Of a stretch of 64,000 nt of DNA, positions 1 through 33,905 are shown in pieces. Location of the stretch: the NCBI GenBank assembly GCA_039621445.1, contig CP154954.1:6111693-6175692 (forward strand), in the 5' to 3' direction. Source of the stretch: Euglena gracilis. Taxonomy: Eukaryota > Euglenida > Euglenophyceae > Euglenales. Positions within the stretch are counted from its first letter, which is position 1, and each line of letters opens with the position of its first letter. Below the pieces are notes generated by a model that had not been told where the DNA came from, searched no databases, and saw only the letters and a list, made by a program, of their open reading frames with translations. The translations under genes were made by a program, and so were the position numbers.

Positions 1-1990
1 CCAATATGTCACCCCGGGAAATTGTCACCCCCCTCCGTGCTGCCCAATCTGTCACCCCCCCACAGAAGATGTTTGTGAACTTTCTTCTCGCCGACACGAC
101 AGCCAAATGAGTTTAGTGTAAGATGGCACTGGAATTGCATTTGAAGGCTTTCAGCATCTGAGAACGTTCATACCAAACTGAAAACAAATAGAACGTATCA
201 GACCAGACTGATTCCCTGCAGTGTGTTCAAAAGAAAAAAAACAAAAAAAACAAAAAAGGGACTCTTGAAATACCTCCCACCCAACTGCCGCACGTGCAAA
301 AATAAAATAAAAAGTCGCAACTGGAGAAGGGGCTACTCCCCGGAGAGTGTGCGAGAACTCCCTGGGAGGGCTGAAACCATGGTTTGATATTGTGGGACAA
401 AGGCAAGTTTCAGCTTGACACGGCAAACAATTGAGGGGCAGCAATCAACAATAACCTCCCCAAATTTCATATTATTATACCCGCCCCCCCCCCCCTTGTC
501 GTACGACCGGGTTCCTGAAACCTGTGACCGGGGGGGGGGGGTGGTTGTAACACCCCACTAACCTTCAATCTGGGACCGGGGGGTGGTCATAAATGGGGGG
601 TGGTCGTACGACTAGGGGACTAGGGGGGGGGGGTAATTTGTAAGGGAGAAATTAGGCCCAAATTCAGCCTAACTTTGACCGAAAGCGGTTCCACCAAACT
701 CCACCCCATTTCAAAATTTTCAAAAAAGTGAGATATTGCCGGAAGACTGGCCTTAACTCTAACCCTATTCCCCTGAGATAACCCCAACTTTCCGAATTCT
801 TTCTGGGTGGAACTATAGGGCCCTTCCCCTTGGATGATCTGCATGCCCCCCCCTGGATGGCACAGGCTCAAGCTGAACAATTTATTTTGCCAGAAAAGGT
901 TGCCTTTTGCCTTCGCCTCAGAACATAAATTCACTCAGTGACTCCCCGGGTGGGGGTACTTTTTCCCGGGCCCAAACCCCCCCCCCCCCAATCCCCCCCC
1001 CCCCAAGAGGGTCAACCACCCATCCACTCAAATCCAGCCAAATACAGCCAAAAACGCTAAAAACACTTACTGGCCCAGCCTTTTGGTCGGGCAAAAACCT
1101 GACCCATGGTGCACCCCACGGGGGTAGTCCCGGGGCCCAACCCACCCATCCACTCTCGAAAAGCCCCTCGGGGGAGGGCTCACACAGCTGTTAAATGAAT
1201 CTATGCTCCAGACAATGATACTTTTCAAAATCTATTTCTGTCTGGCATTTAAATTTGGTAAACAAGGGGCTCTACATTTTTGAATTGTTCTCACAAGCGG
1301 AGTTCATATTTGGGGTTGTCCCAGGAGGGTCACGGTCGGGGATCTTGTTTAAGATCCTCGTGCATGAATGTGAAATGTGAAAAATACACAGCAAAAACCT
1401 TGAATATAGTGTGCCCTGTGAACTCCCCTTTGCTGTGCAAGTCTTCTGACACACAAATGCCTTATGCAAAATGCCAAAAATACAACCACAGCCAATTGGC
1501 ACATAGCACGTAGCATAAATGTATGGTGTATGGCACTAAACCCCCCCTAATAGAAGCACGGGGCCGCTACAAGCGCAGGGTCCAAATAAAAGTGCACCCC
1601 CGCCGCCGAAGGCGGCGGTCTGCTACAGGCGCACCCCCCCCCCATTTTGATGGGATTTCTAAAGAAAATCAACCAAAATCGCGCAGACAGGGTCCAAATA
1701 GAAGTGCACCCCCGCCGCCGGAGGCGGCGGTCCACTATAAGCGCACCCGTGCTTCTATTAGAGGGGGGGGGGGTTAACTACAGTGATATGGCGGATGGCA
1801 CTATCTCGAAATATTTTGAGGTTGTTGTAAGGATGCAATTTAAGCCTCCCCCTTTGCGGGGCCTGAAAATTTCAGACGTTGCTTGATTCAACTGCCCCAG
1901 GTTGCATTCACCGCCACAAGCCTTGACCCCATAGATGAAATTGGACGCTGCAATATCCAACGGTGGGAAAAAAATTCCTGTGCTCAGCCT
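1..1990. other. Intergenic/unknown 5' flank of the window
   Basis: No convincing exon. The stretch is low complexity with C-runs and G-runs (481-640, 950-1020) like the ends of introns elsewhere in the window. It contains the inverted-repeat element at 1541-1772. Open frames here lack the G/C-ending codon bias of true exons. It could be part of an intron or the downstream flank of the MGST3-like gene. Confidence 0.5.
1541..1772. repeat. Inverted-repeat element with internal direct repeats
   Basis: The outer ends (1541-1562 and 1746-1772) are inverted copies containing TAATAGAAGCACGGG / CCCGTGCTTCTATTAG, themselves bordered by a C-run and a G-run. Inside, GGGTCCAAATA.AAGTGCACC followed by a GCCGCCG/CGGCGGC hairpin occurs twice (1578-1620 and 1690-1730). 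Confidence 0.75.
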
Positions 1991-2167
1991 TCACACAAGC
2001 TTCGCCAGGGCGGCTCCGACGTAGAGGGCGAGGAACATGAGCGGAAACGAGCCCAGGGCGGAGAGGTACGCCCCCGCCCGCCGCCCCTGCGGCCCGCCGC
2101 TGGCGTAGCCCCAGCCGTACAGGAAGCGCGCCGCCACCCACACGAGGCCCAGCGCCGCGGCGGCCTT
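1991..2167 (-). CDS. MGST3-like gene, exon 4 (stop codon)
   Basis: Encodes KAAAALGLVWVAARFLYG and onward to AALAKLV then TGA (1993-1991). A canonical acceptor CGGCAG at 2177 would add PCP before KAAA; the join at 2167 gives the best family match. Codon third positions are almost all G or C. Confidence 0.8.
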   Translation of the reverse strand, partial: KAAAALGLVWVAARFLYGWGYASGGPQGRRAGAYLSALGSFPLMFLALYVGAALAKLV

Positions 2168-4797
2168 GGGGCAGGGCTGCCGGGCGGAAGGGGGCAGGGG
2201 CCTGGATGGCTCCCGGCTGAGGAAGAGAGGGCTCTTCAAAATGCGGAGGCGATAAGTCTGGGTCTCCGGTACAAATTGTTCTGATCCGATACACCACGCA
2301 TGCCGTATCCCAAGGAGCCTGCAGGTCTGCGAGGTATGGGTACCTTCAGGGGTGAATCCATTTTGGGTCCCGGTTGGGAACACGAAACAACACAAAACAA
2401 GCGCATTCCCCTCAGAAATGGTCATTTTAGGGGACCCAGCACCTTGATGCCATAGCACTGCCCACCCCAAAAGCCCAGAGTGCAATAACGCCTTACTCCA
2501 ACTTTTCCAGTTAGTATTTAACTTTGAACTCCGAAAAATGCTTCCAGACATTTTTTTGAACCTGCAGATACCAAACGTGGTCCAAAATGGCCAAAAAAAA
2601 AGCCAAACAGGCCAAAAGTTGCTGGTTGGCAGGAAACCAGGCAAAAAAGAGAACGGAAATCAACTGCAGATGGGGTACTGGTGGAAATTTGTGAAAATTT
2701 CACATTTGGAAATGATCTTCTCACGCGGTGCACGCGGTGCGCCACGCGGTGCACGCGTTGCGGAAGCATCTCCATTGCAGGCTGTCACTCACTGCTGTTG
2801 CTGTGCATCCCCATGCATTTCTACGGTCTTTACGTCACAAAATGAGTGTAGGTTTGAGAATTGCCCTCCTTGGATTTGTCTTTTTTCCATCTGTGCTCAT
2901 ACGTGAACAGATTGTGCCAGCCCCCCCTCCCCCGGCTGTCAAAGCCCAATAACCATTGGAAAAGCCTGGGAAATTGTCAGGCTTCCCAGCACAAGCCAAT
3001 TTGTCACGGTCGGGGTGGGGTGCACCACGGATCCAATTTTTGCCAGGTCGAAGGCCAAGCCGGAAATTTTATTTCAGCGTTTTCGGTCGATTTTGGCTGG
3101 AGTTAGGGTGGGTGGGTGGGTGGGTGGGTGGGTGGTGGGCCCAGGGGGGGGGGGTCGTGGGTGTGTGGGTTTTCGAAAAAAGTGGGTGGGTGAATTTTGG
3201 CCAGGAAAATGCTCCCACCCCCGGGGAGCCACTAAGTGAATCTGTGCTGGCGAAAACACACAATTCAGGCCTCGATTAACATTTCACTGACTTTCACAAC
3301 CCATTGGTTTTTGGAACAAAGAAATATCTGTATCGTGTGGTTGGTGAACGCCAGCTTTCCAGCACCTAATATAATTGTCAGGAATTACAGTTAAAGAGTT
3401 AGCAGTTTGGCGTTAACCCCCAAAATAGACCGTGAAAAAGTAACACCCATTCCCGCTGCCCAAATTTAAACCCCCTGATGATGCTTTCAGACCAGCGCCC
3501 ACGCTCGGCGGCCCCCTCGGGGAACAGCAGCCCGTCTACCAACATCAGGATCTGGACGGGCCCCCAGGACTCCAGCGTATTGCGCCCAGGGCAGCTGGGG
3601 CAGGAAGGGGTGGCCGAGCAGCGAGAGGGGGGGAAATGTGCGCAATTTATGACCCCGACCAAGGCCATGGGGATAAGCCATGGGGATGAGACAAGATCTC
3701 ATTCAAATTTGAATTCATGCGAAGAGCACCACAAATCAAGGTTGACAAGGTTGGCTGCTGTGATCCGGGAGTCCCAGCTGGCCCATCATTGGGGGGGGGG
3801 GTGGGGGCAGGAATTGGCAGCGCGGCTGGTTCCAGACGCCGGTGAGAGGGATGACGCTTCGGTAGGGGGAGGGTGTCTGCCACAATGAGCCATTCCCCAG
3901 CCGGCCCTGGCCTTGGTGAGCGCGCTGGACGGAGTTGAACTTCTCGTGCTCCTTGTGCTCCCTGTCCCGGCATGGGCCCGTCCCACCTTGGCAGGGCCCC
4001 CAATGACAAAAGCCCAGGTGCCCCAGGAAAATGAGTCCCGTGACTGCTTTCCAAACCCTCCCAACATTTTCGTCACTCTCCGACCAGGCAAATGGATGGT
4101 GATGGGGAGGCCCTCTGCGCACAGGGGGGGGGGAGAGGTTGGATATTTTCAAGGGGTTTTTGGGCACCAATAAGTAGTACTGGAGGCATTTGGCCAGTAG
4201 GAAGGGTGGCACGCCAAACCTGGTGTGCCACCAAACGAAGATATGGAGGTGGGAAATGTGTATTCGAATATGGAGTGGTTCCGTTCCATGTTAACATAAC
4301 CAAAAAAATCAGAATTCTGCAACAAAAATCTATTTTTCCCCATTCACTCAAAGGGTGTGGGCCTCTTACCACCTGACTGTTGAGCCACGTGAGCAGTTCA
4401 GAGCGAATCGGGGCGTTTATGATGAGATGAACAACCAAATATTCCATTGCAAAGTTAAGGTGGCGAAACAGTCTGGAAACAAATCACCCCATTCCACACC
4501 TGTCATCCTTCACATCACATGAGCCATGGTTTTAATATGCCCAAACGGTCCCACAGGGTCCCACCTCACACATGTGCAACAGAACTGAAAAGCTGTAAGC
4601 TATCGTGCAGAAAGATGGTTGGTTGTGAGGAAGATGGTGTTTAGGGAGAACCCATGGGCGGCATACAGCGCCGGGTATGGCACATTGTACTTCTTGCGGG
4701 CGTTCATCACGAGGGTCATCAGGTACAGGTTGAGGAACCAGGAGAGGCCGATCACCAGCACCACGTACCCATACTCGTCCGGGATGGAGACAGCCAT
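1991..4797 (-). CDS. MAPEG-family membrane protein, microsomal glutathione S-transferase 3-like (4 exons, complete)
   Basis: Spliced product of 144 residues from exons 4797-4652, 3961-3913, 3581-3519 and 2167-1991, close to the usual 150 or so residues of MGST3. Family knowledge: MGST3/MAPEG proteins are four-helix integral membrane enzymes of ER or organelle membranes that use glutathione for peroxide reduction or conjugation. Seen in the sequence: start MAVSIPDEYGY, then ARKKYNVPYPALY, FNSVQRAHQ joined to NTLE, GLLFP joined to KAAAALGLVWVAARFLYGWGY, and the final hydrophobic helix ending AALAKLV. These match the conserved order of MGST3 (KARKKY.V.YP, FN..QRAHQNTLE, GLGLAW...R.LYA.GY). Intron 1 is GT-AG; intron 2 is non-conventional; intron 3 (after GLLFP) has no GT at the border and was placed by homology, with a G-run facing a C-run at the ends. 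Catalytic activity is inferred from the family only. Confidence 0.85.
2168..3518 (-). other. Intron 3 of the MGST3-like gene
   Basis: Contains a short tandem of CACGCGGTG-like units (2722-2760) and a (GGGT)n tract at 3107-3135 capable of G-quadruplex formation. No other coding signal was seen. Confidence 0.6.
3519..3581 (-). CDS. MGST3-like gene, exon 3
   Basis: Encodes NTLESWGPVQILMLVDGLLFP, a transmembrane helix. Its first residues complete the family motif QRAHQNTLE begun in exon 2. The exact 3' edge is uncertain because no phase-compatible GT donor lies beyond FP; GTGGGC at 3502 and GTAGAC at 3539 are canonical-looking but either change phase or remove conserved residues. Confidence 0.75.
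3582..3912 (-). other. Non-conventional (euglenid-type) intron in the MGST3-like gene
   Basis: The homology-required join CAC CAA / AAT ACG removes an intron that starts GGCCAG and ends CTGGGCGC: CAG sits at +4..+6 and CTG at -8..-6, with no GT-AG. That is the conserved pairing reported for euglenid non-conventional introns. A GT-AG alternative (donor after 3884, acceptor before 3594) is phase-compatible but inserts 14 residues into the invariant QRAHQNTLE motif. Confidence 0.8.
3913..3961 (-). CDS. MGST3-like gene, exon 2
   Basis: Begins after GACAG and encodes EHKEHEKFNSVQRAHQ. The FN.VQRAHQ motif is the most conserved part of the MGST3 subfamily. There is no GT at its 3' border; the following intron starts GGCCAG. 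Confidence 0.85.
4652..4797 (-). CDS. MGST3-like gene, exon 1 (start codon)
   Basis: ATG at 4797-4795 begins a frame with a hydrophobic first helix followed by ARKKYNVPYPALYAAH. The exon ends CATGG before GTTCTC, and the next exon supplies a single G to complete the codon (phase 2), giving AAHGEHKEHEKF across the junction. A pyrimidine-rich stretch ending in CACAG lies 30 nt upstream of the ATG (acceptor at 4828), a possible spliced-leader trans-splicing site. Confidence 0.85.
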
Positions 4798-6198
4798 TTC
4801 GGGTGTGTTGGAGGGGAGATGAACGCACTGTGCGAGGAGGCGAGCGTGGACGACGTGGTGGGGAATGGGCCGTGATATGTTTAACGTGTGGTCAGGTGGC
4901 ATGTTTTTAGAGTACTTTGAACTCGGTCCCATTTTCAAGTCTTTTCTTTTTTCTGCAACGAGGTGTTTCTTCTTACACTTGGGGAGGGGTGAGGGAGTCC
5001 CCCACCCACCCACCACCCACCCACCCACCCAGGGATACCACCTACGACCCCGGAGGGAGTGGAAGCACTTCTTGGGTACCACTTTCAATGTTTCAAAAAT
5101 TCTGGCGCTTTGCACCAAAAAGAAGAAGAAAAAACGCCCAAATCCACTTCACCCCACCCCCTGAAGGAGGGAGGAGGCTTGCATATGGACATTTGGCAGC
5201 TTTCTTGCCTCGCTCAGTCCACTCAGCACTGAGGACGCTGACATCTTCACAGGTTTGCAGTTGGAAACATCCTTTGAGATCCAAGGTAAACTCTGACAAA
5301 CGACCAGACCACCGGGGGGGAGGACTTCCACCCTTCCAAAAAGAAGTCGCTCGCTTTCTTCTGGAAAACCAGTCAGCCTTAACACTCAGGGGTCAGCCAC
5401 TTTGGAATCCAAGGGAAATTTGACCACATTTTCCGAATCCTTCGGCGGCGGGTCACTTTAGCGGAGGGGGGGTCCGGGCCAAAGAAACAGTCAGCCATCT
5501 GAAAAAACCAGTCACCCTATGGGGGGGGGGTCGGCCAGTGATTAAGTGATTGGGGGAGACTTGCGGTCAGTTAGTGACCCCCCCCCCAGGGTCAACCACC
5601 CACCCACCCACCCACCCAAATTTCTGCGATTACACGTGATTAACTGGGGGTCCCGGATTGATGAACAAAACTTTTCAAAGAAAAATCACGTCGTTGATGA
5701 ATAATATGTCCTCGTTGGAAATCTTGGGTCGAAATGGCAAAGTGCCAAGGGGGGCCCTAGGTGGGGTCCTATTACCCTCACCCCCCCCTCAAAGTGGCCA
5801 CCCTCCAGGCACCGTGGGAGTATGACCAGATAACATTCCCACGGGAGGACTTGAGGGATAAATAATTTCTTAACCAAAGATTGACATAATTTCATCGGCT
5901 CTTATCCAGTGTGATGGAATTCTAGGCAATTCTCAGATGTGCGTTGAAGGGGGTGGCCTCATCGTTGAATCATCGTTGGACAAAGGATGTACAAAAGTGT
6001 GAACGGCAGACGTCACAGAGGAAGGGGAGAGACACAACCGTGCTAGCCATTGAGAGGCGGCACTCTATGGAGTGTGACGCGGTGTCTCTCATGCTGCCAA
6101 AAAAAAGCTGATAGCTCAGGCAGGAAGGAACAGAACAGAACAGAACAGAAGGGAGGGAGACCGACCATGTTTGACAATGTGACCGGTCTGTGTCCCGG
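4798..6198. other. Intergenic region between the MGST3-like start and the GRAM-VASt stop
   Basis: About 1.4 kb. Holds the presumed 5' leader of the MGST3-like gene (near 4798-4830) and the 3' flank of the next gene, with short CCCACC repeats at 5000-5032 and 5595-5620. No exon with coding codon bias was found. Confidence 0.5.
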
Positions 6199-29785
<23,587 letters not shown>

Positions 29786-31089
29786 CTGCGGGGACCAGAT
29801 GACCACACCAATGCTGTTGTGCAACAAACACATTTTTGCACATTCGAAAAATCACCAAACCAGAAGGCAATACTGGTTGGAGTGGCATTTTGGACAATAC
29901 AGACTCTGTGACCAGGGGCGAGGGGGTGCCTTGCACTCTAGCGTGCTGTCCATAATGGGTCCTCAATTTGTTTTGGGCCCGACCCAGGCATTTATTTTCA
30001 TGGCATTTGGCATTGGCAGAACAGTCCGGAGCACTTTCGGCGTTGGAGGGGTGCTCTAACGCAACCCACTCCAAAACCTGACTGCAACAAAAAAAGAGTT
30101 GAAAATACAAGCTCATCCATAGCTTCCTTAAAAAGAGTTCAGATTAGCAAACAATTTAGCACACCGTCTCAGCAGTCATCCAGGGATCATCTGTGCAAAG
30201 CACAAACAATCATTTGGGGAGAGGGCTTGATCTGAGAAGAGGGCAGTCGTCACCGTTTAAAACATTCAAATATTGGTATTCTTTGGCAGGTGCAAAAACG
30301 TCAGCGAACAGTGTTCCAGCCTGCTACACCCTCCAGGATTTTTAACAAATCTCCTGCCAGGAGGGGAAAATACGCACTGTTGACATTTTACAACTCGCAA
30401 ACTACACAGAAAAACAACAAGAAGAAAGGTGCTGGATGGCACCAAAAAATGGTAAAATCTGGAGACAACACCCCCCAAAACCAGCAAAAAATCATTTTGA
30501 CTTGTTTTAGGACCCTCTCACACATAGAAGGATTTTTTTCTGACGAAAATTTCAACAAAATATTACATTTTTTGTTTTTTTTCTAAAAAAAGAGACCCTC
30601 AAAAAAAAAACGCCCCCTTGGATCTTTCAGCAGCCGACCCAAGGAGCATGACCAGGTGCCTTATTTAGTGGGTTATAGCTAGGTTCCCTGCCAACATCAA
30701 GCCAAATTATTTTCCCCCGACTGCCGAGGCATCATGGAGATAACCACGTCGTTGAGATTTGAATTACTCATTTTGATTGCTATCACTATTTTGTTTCTTC
30801 TTCTTCTTGTTCTTCTTTGTTTCTTCTTGTTTCTCTTTTCTTTTCTGTTCAGTAGAAAATTCTCAAGCAATTGCAAAGAACTCAAAGCATAAAATCACAA
30901 AGCTTTCCCTGACAGACAACGGGGGAAGCAACGAGCTGCAGTGGCGACAGAAAGAGTAACACGGAAGGGTCGGCCCCTGAAACGGCCGCGAGCTCAGCAG
31001 AGCGCTGGGCAATGCCCAAAGGGCAGGGTCAGTGGGTAATGAGAGTAGAGGTGGGGGGATAGAGCCACAGCGGGGCCACCCGGGGTCTG
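29786..31089. other. Region between the histidine-phosphatase stop and the first visible GRAM-VASt exon
   Basis: Must hold the 5' end of the GRAM-VASt gene. Candidate start codons exist (for instance on the minus strand near 30737) but none has coding support. Contains a T-rich TTCTTC tract (30788-30845). Confidence 0.5.
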
Positions 31090-31218
31090 TCAGTCGGCAA
31101 TCCACTCGATGCCCGCCCCGGGCCCCGTCCGCATCTCCCACACACCGCCACGCCTTTGCTTCGCGACTGTTGCGCAGAGCCCTCCCGAAGGATGGGGGGT
31201 CATCAGCACGCCGCGGTC
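31090..31218 (-). CDS. Histidine phosphatase gene, last exon (stop)
   Basis: Acceptor GAAGGCAG after a T-rich tract. Encodes [18 protein letters not shown] and ends [11 protein letters not shown] then TGA (31092-31090). Confidence 0.75.
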   Translation of the reverse strand, partial: DRGVLMTPHPSGGLCATVAKQRRGGVWEMRTGPGAGIEWIAD

Positions 31219-32645
31219 CTGCCTTCCCCGCAAAACAAAAACGCGCCAGTCCTTAGGGCACGTTTCGATGGCACAGGCGTTTGTCAACCAAGCGCTGTGT
31301 GCACTGTGTGCTGAGCTGGGGGTTGAAGGGTAAGGGGGATATCGGGGGACGGCGGAAATTTGAGGGAAAACCAACATTGGCATCCAGAACAAAGAAATGA
31401 TTTGACTCTGGACTGGAGGATCCTCCATCGAACCGAGACGGACCATTTTGCATTTACGCAGTTGACTCTGTTTCCAAATTTTGGTTTAGGGTTGATATTT
31501 TTTGAGAAATGAAATTGTGACATTTTGTAACAAACACCCTAAATGACACAAAAAACAAATTTCCACAGTCGCACAGAAGAAACATTGTGGGAAGGTGGGT
31601 ACAACCCAGAGGCCTTGCTGGGTAACCATCCAGTCCCCCTCCCGATCGAGCAAGGAAAGGCCAGCCTTCCACCTTGCCACGGACGAAATGGGCGCAGCAG
31701 CAGTAGTCCGTGCGGTACACCATCGCCCCCGGAGGCAGCAGATTGCCTGGGGCAGGCGGGGGGGGGGGAACCAAAACAAGACCAATCAAGGATTTCAAAT
31801 TGCTCAAAAATACTGAACAATTCTCAAATTCAGCTGATCGCATATTGCCCCAGAGGCTACACAGCCATTTAAATGGACAATTCTTCTTAAAATTTCACTA
31901 CTATGGAGTGTGGACAAAATATGGAACAAAACTTACTCAGTTCTGGAGCTTGCGGACGAGGAGTTGCACACATTTGAGGAAAGTAGATAATTCCTTCGAC
32001 AATTTTAGAACAATTGAACAGTCTTATAATGATTTTTTTTCATTTCCTGTCTAGCAGCAAATACAATAAATATTCCAATTTTTCACAAGGGAACCATCTT
32101 AAATATCCAAAATCCAACAATTCCCAATTGGATTCCGGAGCCAAAGCAAATAACCGCTTTTTTTTTAGGAGTAAACCTCATGAAACGTCTGGTCAACTCA
32201 CACTCCAATTGGGCCCAGGCCTACACGAATCCGAACCCAACGGTGGCAACCAGCGGAAAGTGTGCCGACCCCAAGACAGTTGTCACCGCCCTCCCCTGAT
32301 GCGTGGCCAATAAATGAATTGTTCTAACGCCTCAAAATGGGCAAATCGACACTTTGGGAGGACTGCTGGGGCACCCTAAGGATTTCTGAACCCCTTCTGG
32401 AAACAGGTGGACAATTATCACCCCCTTCTGTGCTGTCCAGCTTGTCAGCCCCGGGAGTCCCCCCTCCCCTTTGCTGCCCAAGTTGTTCCACGACGAATTC
32501 CTGGAAGGTTTCTACGGCTTGAGGGCTAGCCAATTTTTTTTGTTGAGGAGGAGCCCTGAAAAGGAATACCCATTGAGAAGCGGTGGAATTTTTGGGGTCG
32601 TTAGAACCACATCATGTTTCGTTTGGAAACATTTATAAAACAATG

Positions 32646-32704
<59 letters not shown>

Positions 32705-32715
32705 GTATATATATG

Positions 32716-32755
<40 letters not shown>

Positions 32756-32967
32756 TATATATGTATACATATATATATATGTATACATATATACATATAC
32801 ATATATACATATATGTATATATATACATATCTATATACATATATATGTATATATACATATATATACATATATATGTATACATATACATATATGTATATAT
32901 ATGTATATATTATGTATATATATATGTATATATTATTATTATATTATATTATTATGTATATATATAT

Positions 32968-33010
<43 letters not shown>

Positions 33011-33633
33011 ACATATACATATATATACATACACACACATATATGGCAAGGCTAATTTAATTTAATTAATTTACTGGGCCCCCCCCGGGGGGGGGTCCCA
33101 GTAGCTGTACCTACCGGGGACTTCGGCCTCCCAGGTAAAACTACTGGGACCCCCCCTGTGTTTTCCCTGGGGAAACCCACCTACTACCGGAAATTTTCTT
33201 CGCCGGAGGGGTTATTAGGGGGTTATTTCAGGCTTAGGGTTTAGGGTAGTTTAGGGTAGTTTAGGGTTACGGTTTGGATTCGGGTTCGGGTTCGGGTGAA
33301 GGGGTCGGGGATGGGGGAAATTCGGCGGTTGGACCGGATTTCGGCCGATTTTTAGAACGAATTTCCGGTCCAATCTTTTATATGAATTTCGACCCGATTT
33401 CGGCACACCTGTTTTCCCAAATCGTAACCCTAACCCTACTCCTGCTTTTAACCCCCATCCCGATCCCGTAATCAACGGATATACGGCGCGTTGGGGCACG
33501 AAAACCAAAAATTTGGAGTTGGTGAAAGAAGTGGGACCCCCGCCCCCAGTTTAAACTACTGGGACCCCCACGGGGGGGGGGGGGCCAGTAAATTAGCCTT
33601 GCCATATATATACATATATATATACATATATAT

Positions 33634-33694
<61 letters not shown>

Positions 33695-33720
33695 TATATA
33701 AATATATATATATATCTATA

Positions 33721-33769
<49 letters not shown>

Positions 33770-33836
33770 AGACCAACCCTGCCCCACCCGAAGGGGTGGG
33801 TGGGTAACCCTAACCCTAACCCTAACCCTAACCCTA

Positions 33837-33905
<69 letters not shown>

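Noticed and set aside
3503-3594. GT-AG version of MGST3-like exon 3
   Set aside because: Its donor leaves phase 1 while the next AG acceptor is phase 0, and its acceptor inserts extra residues into the conserved motif.
33236-33275. Degenerate TTTAGGG tract as a chromosome end
   Set aside because: It is short, interior to a TIR element and followed by genes on both sides.
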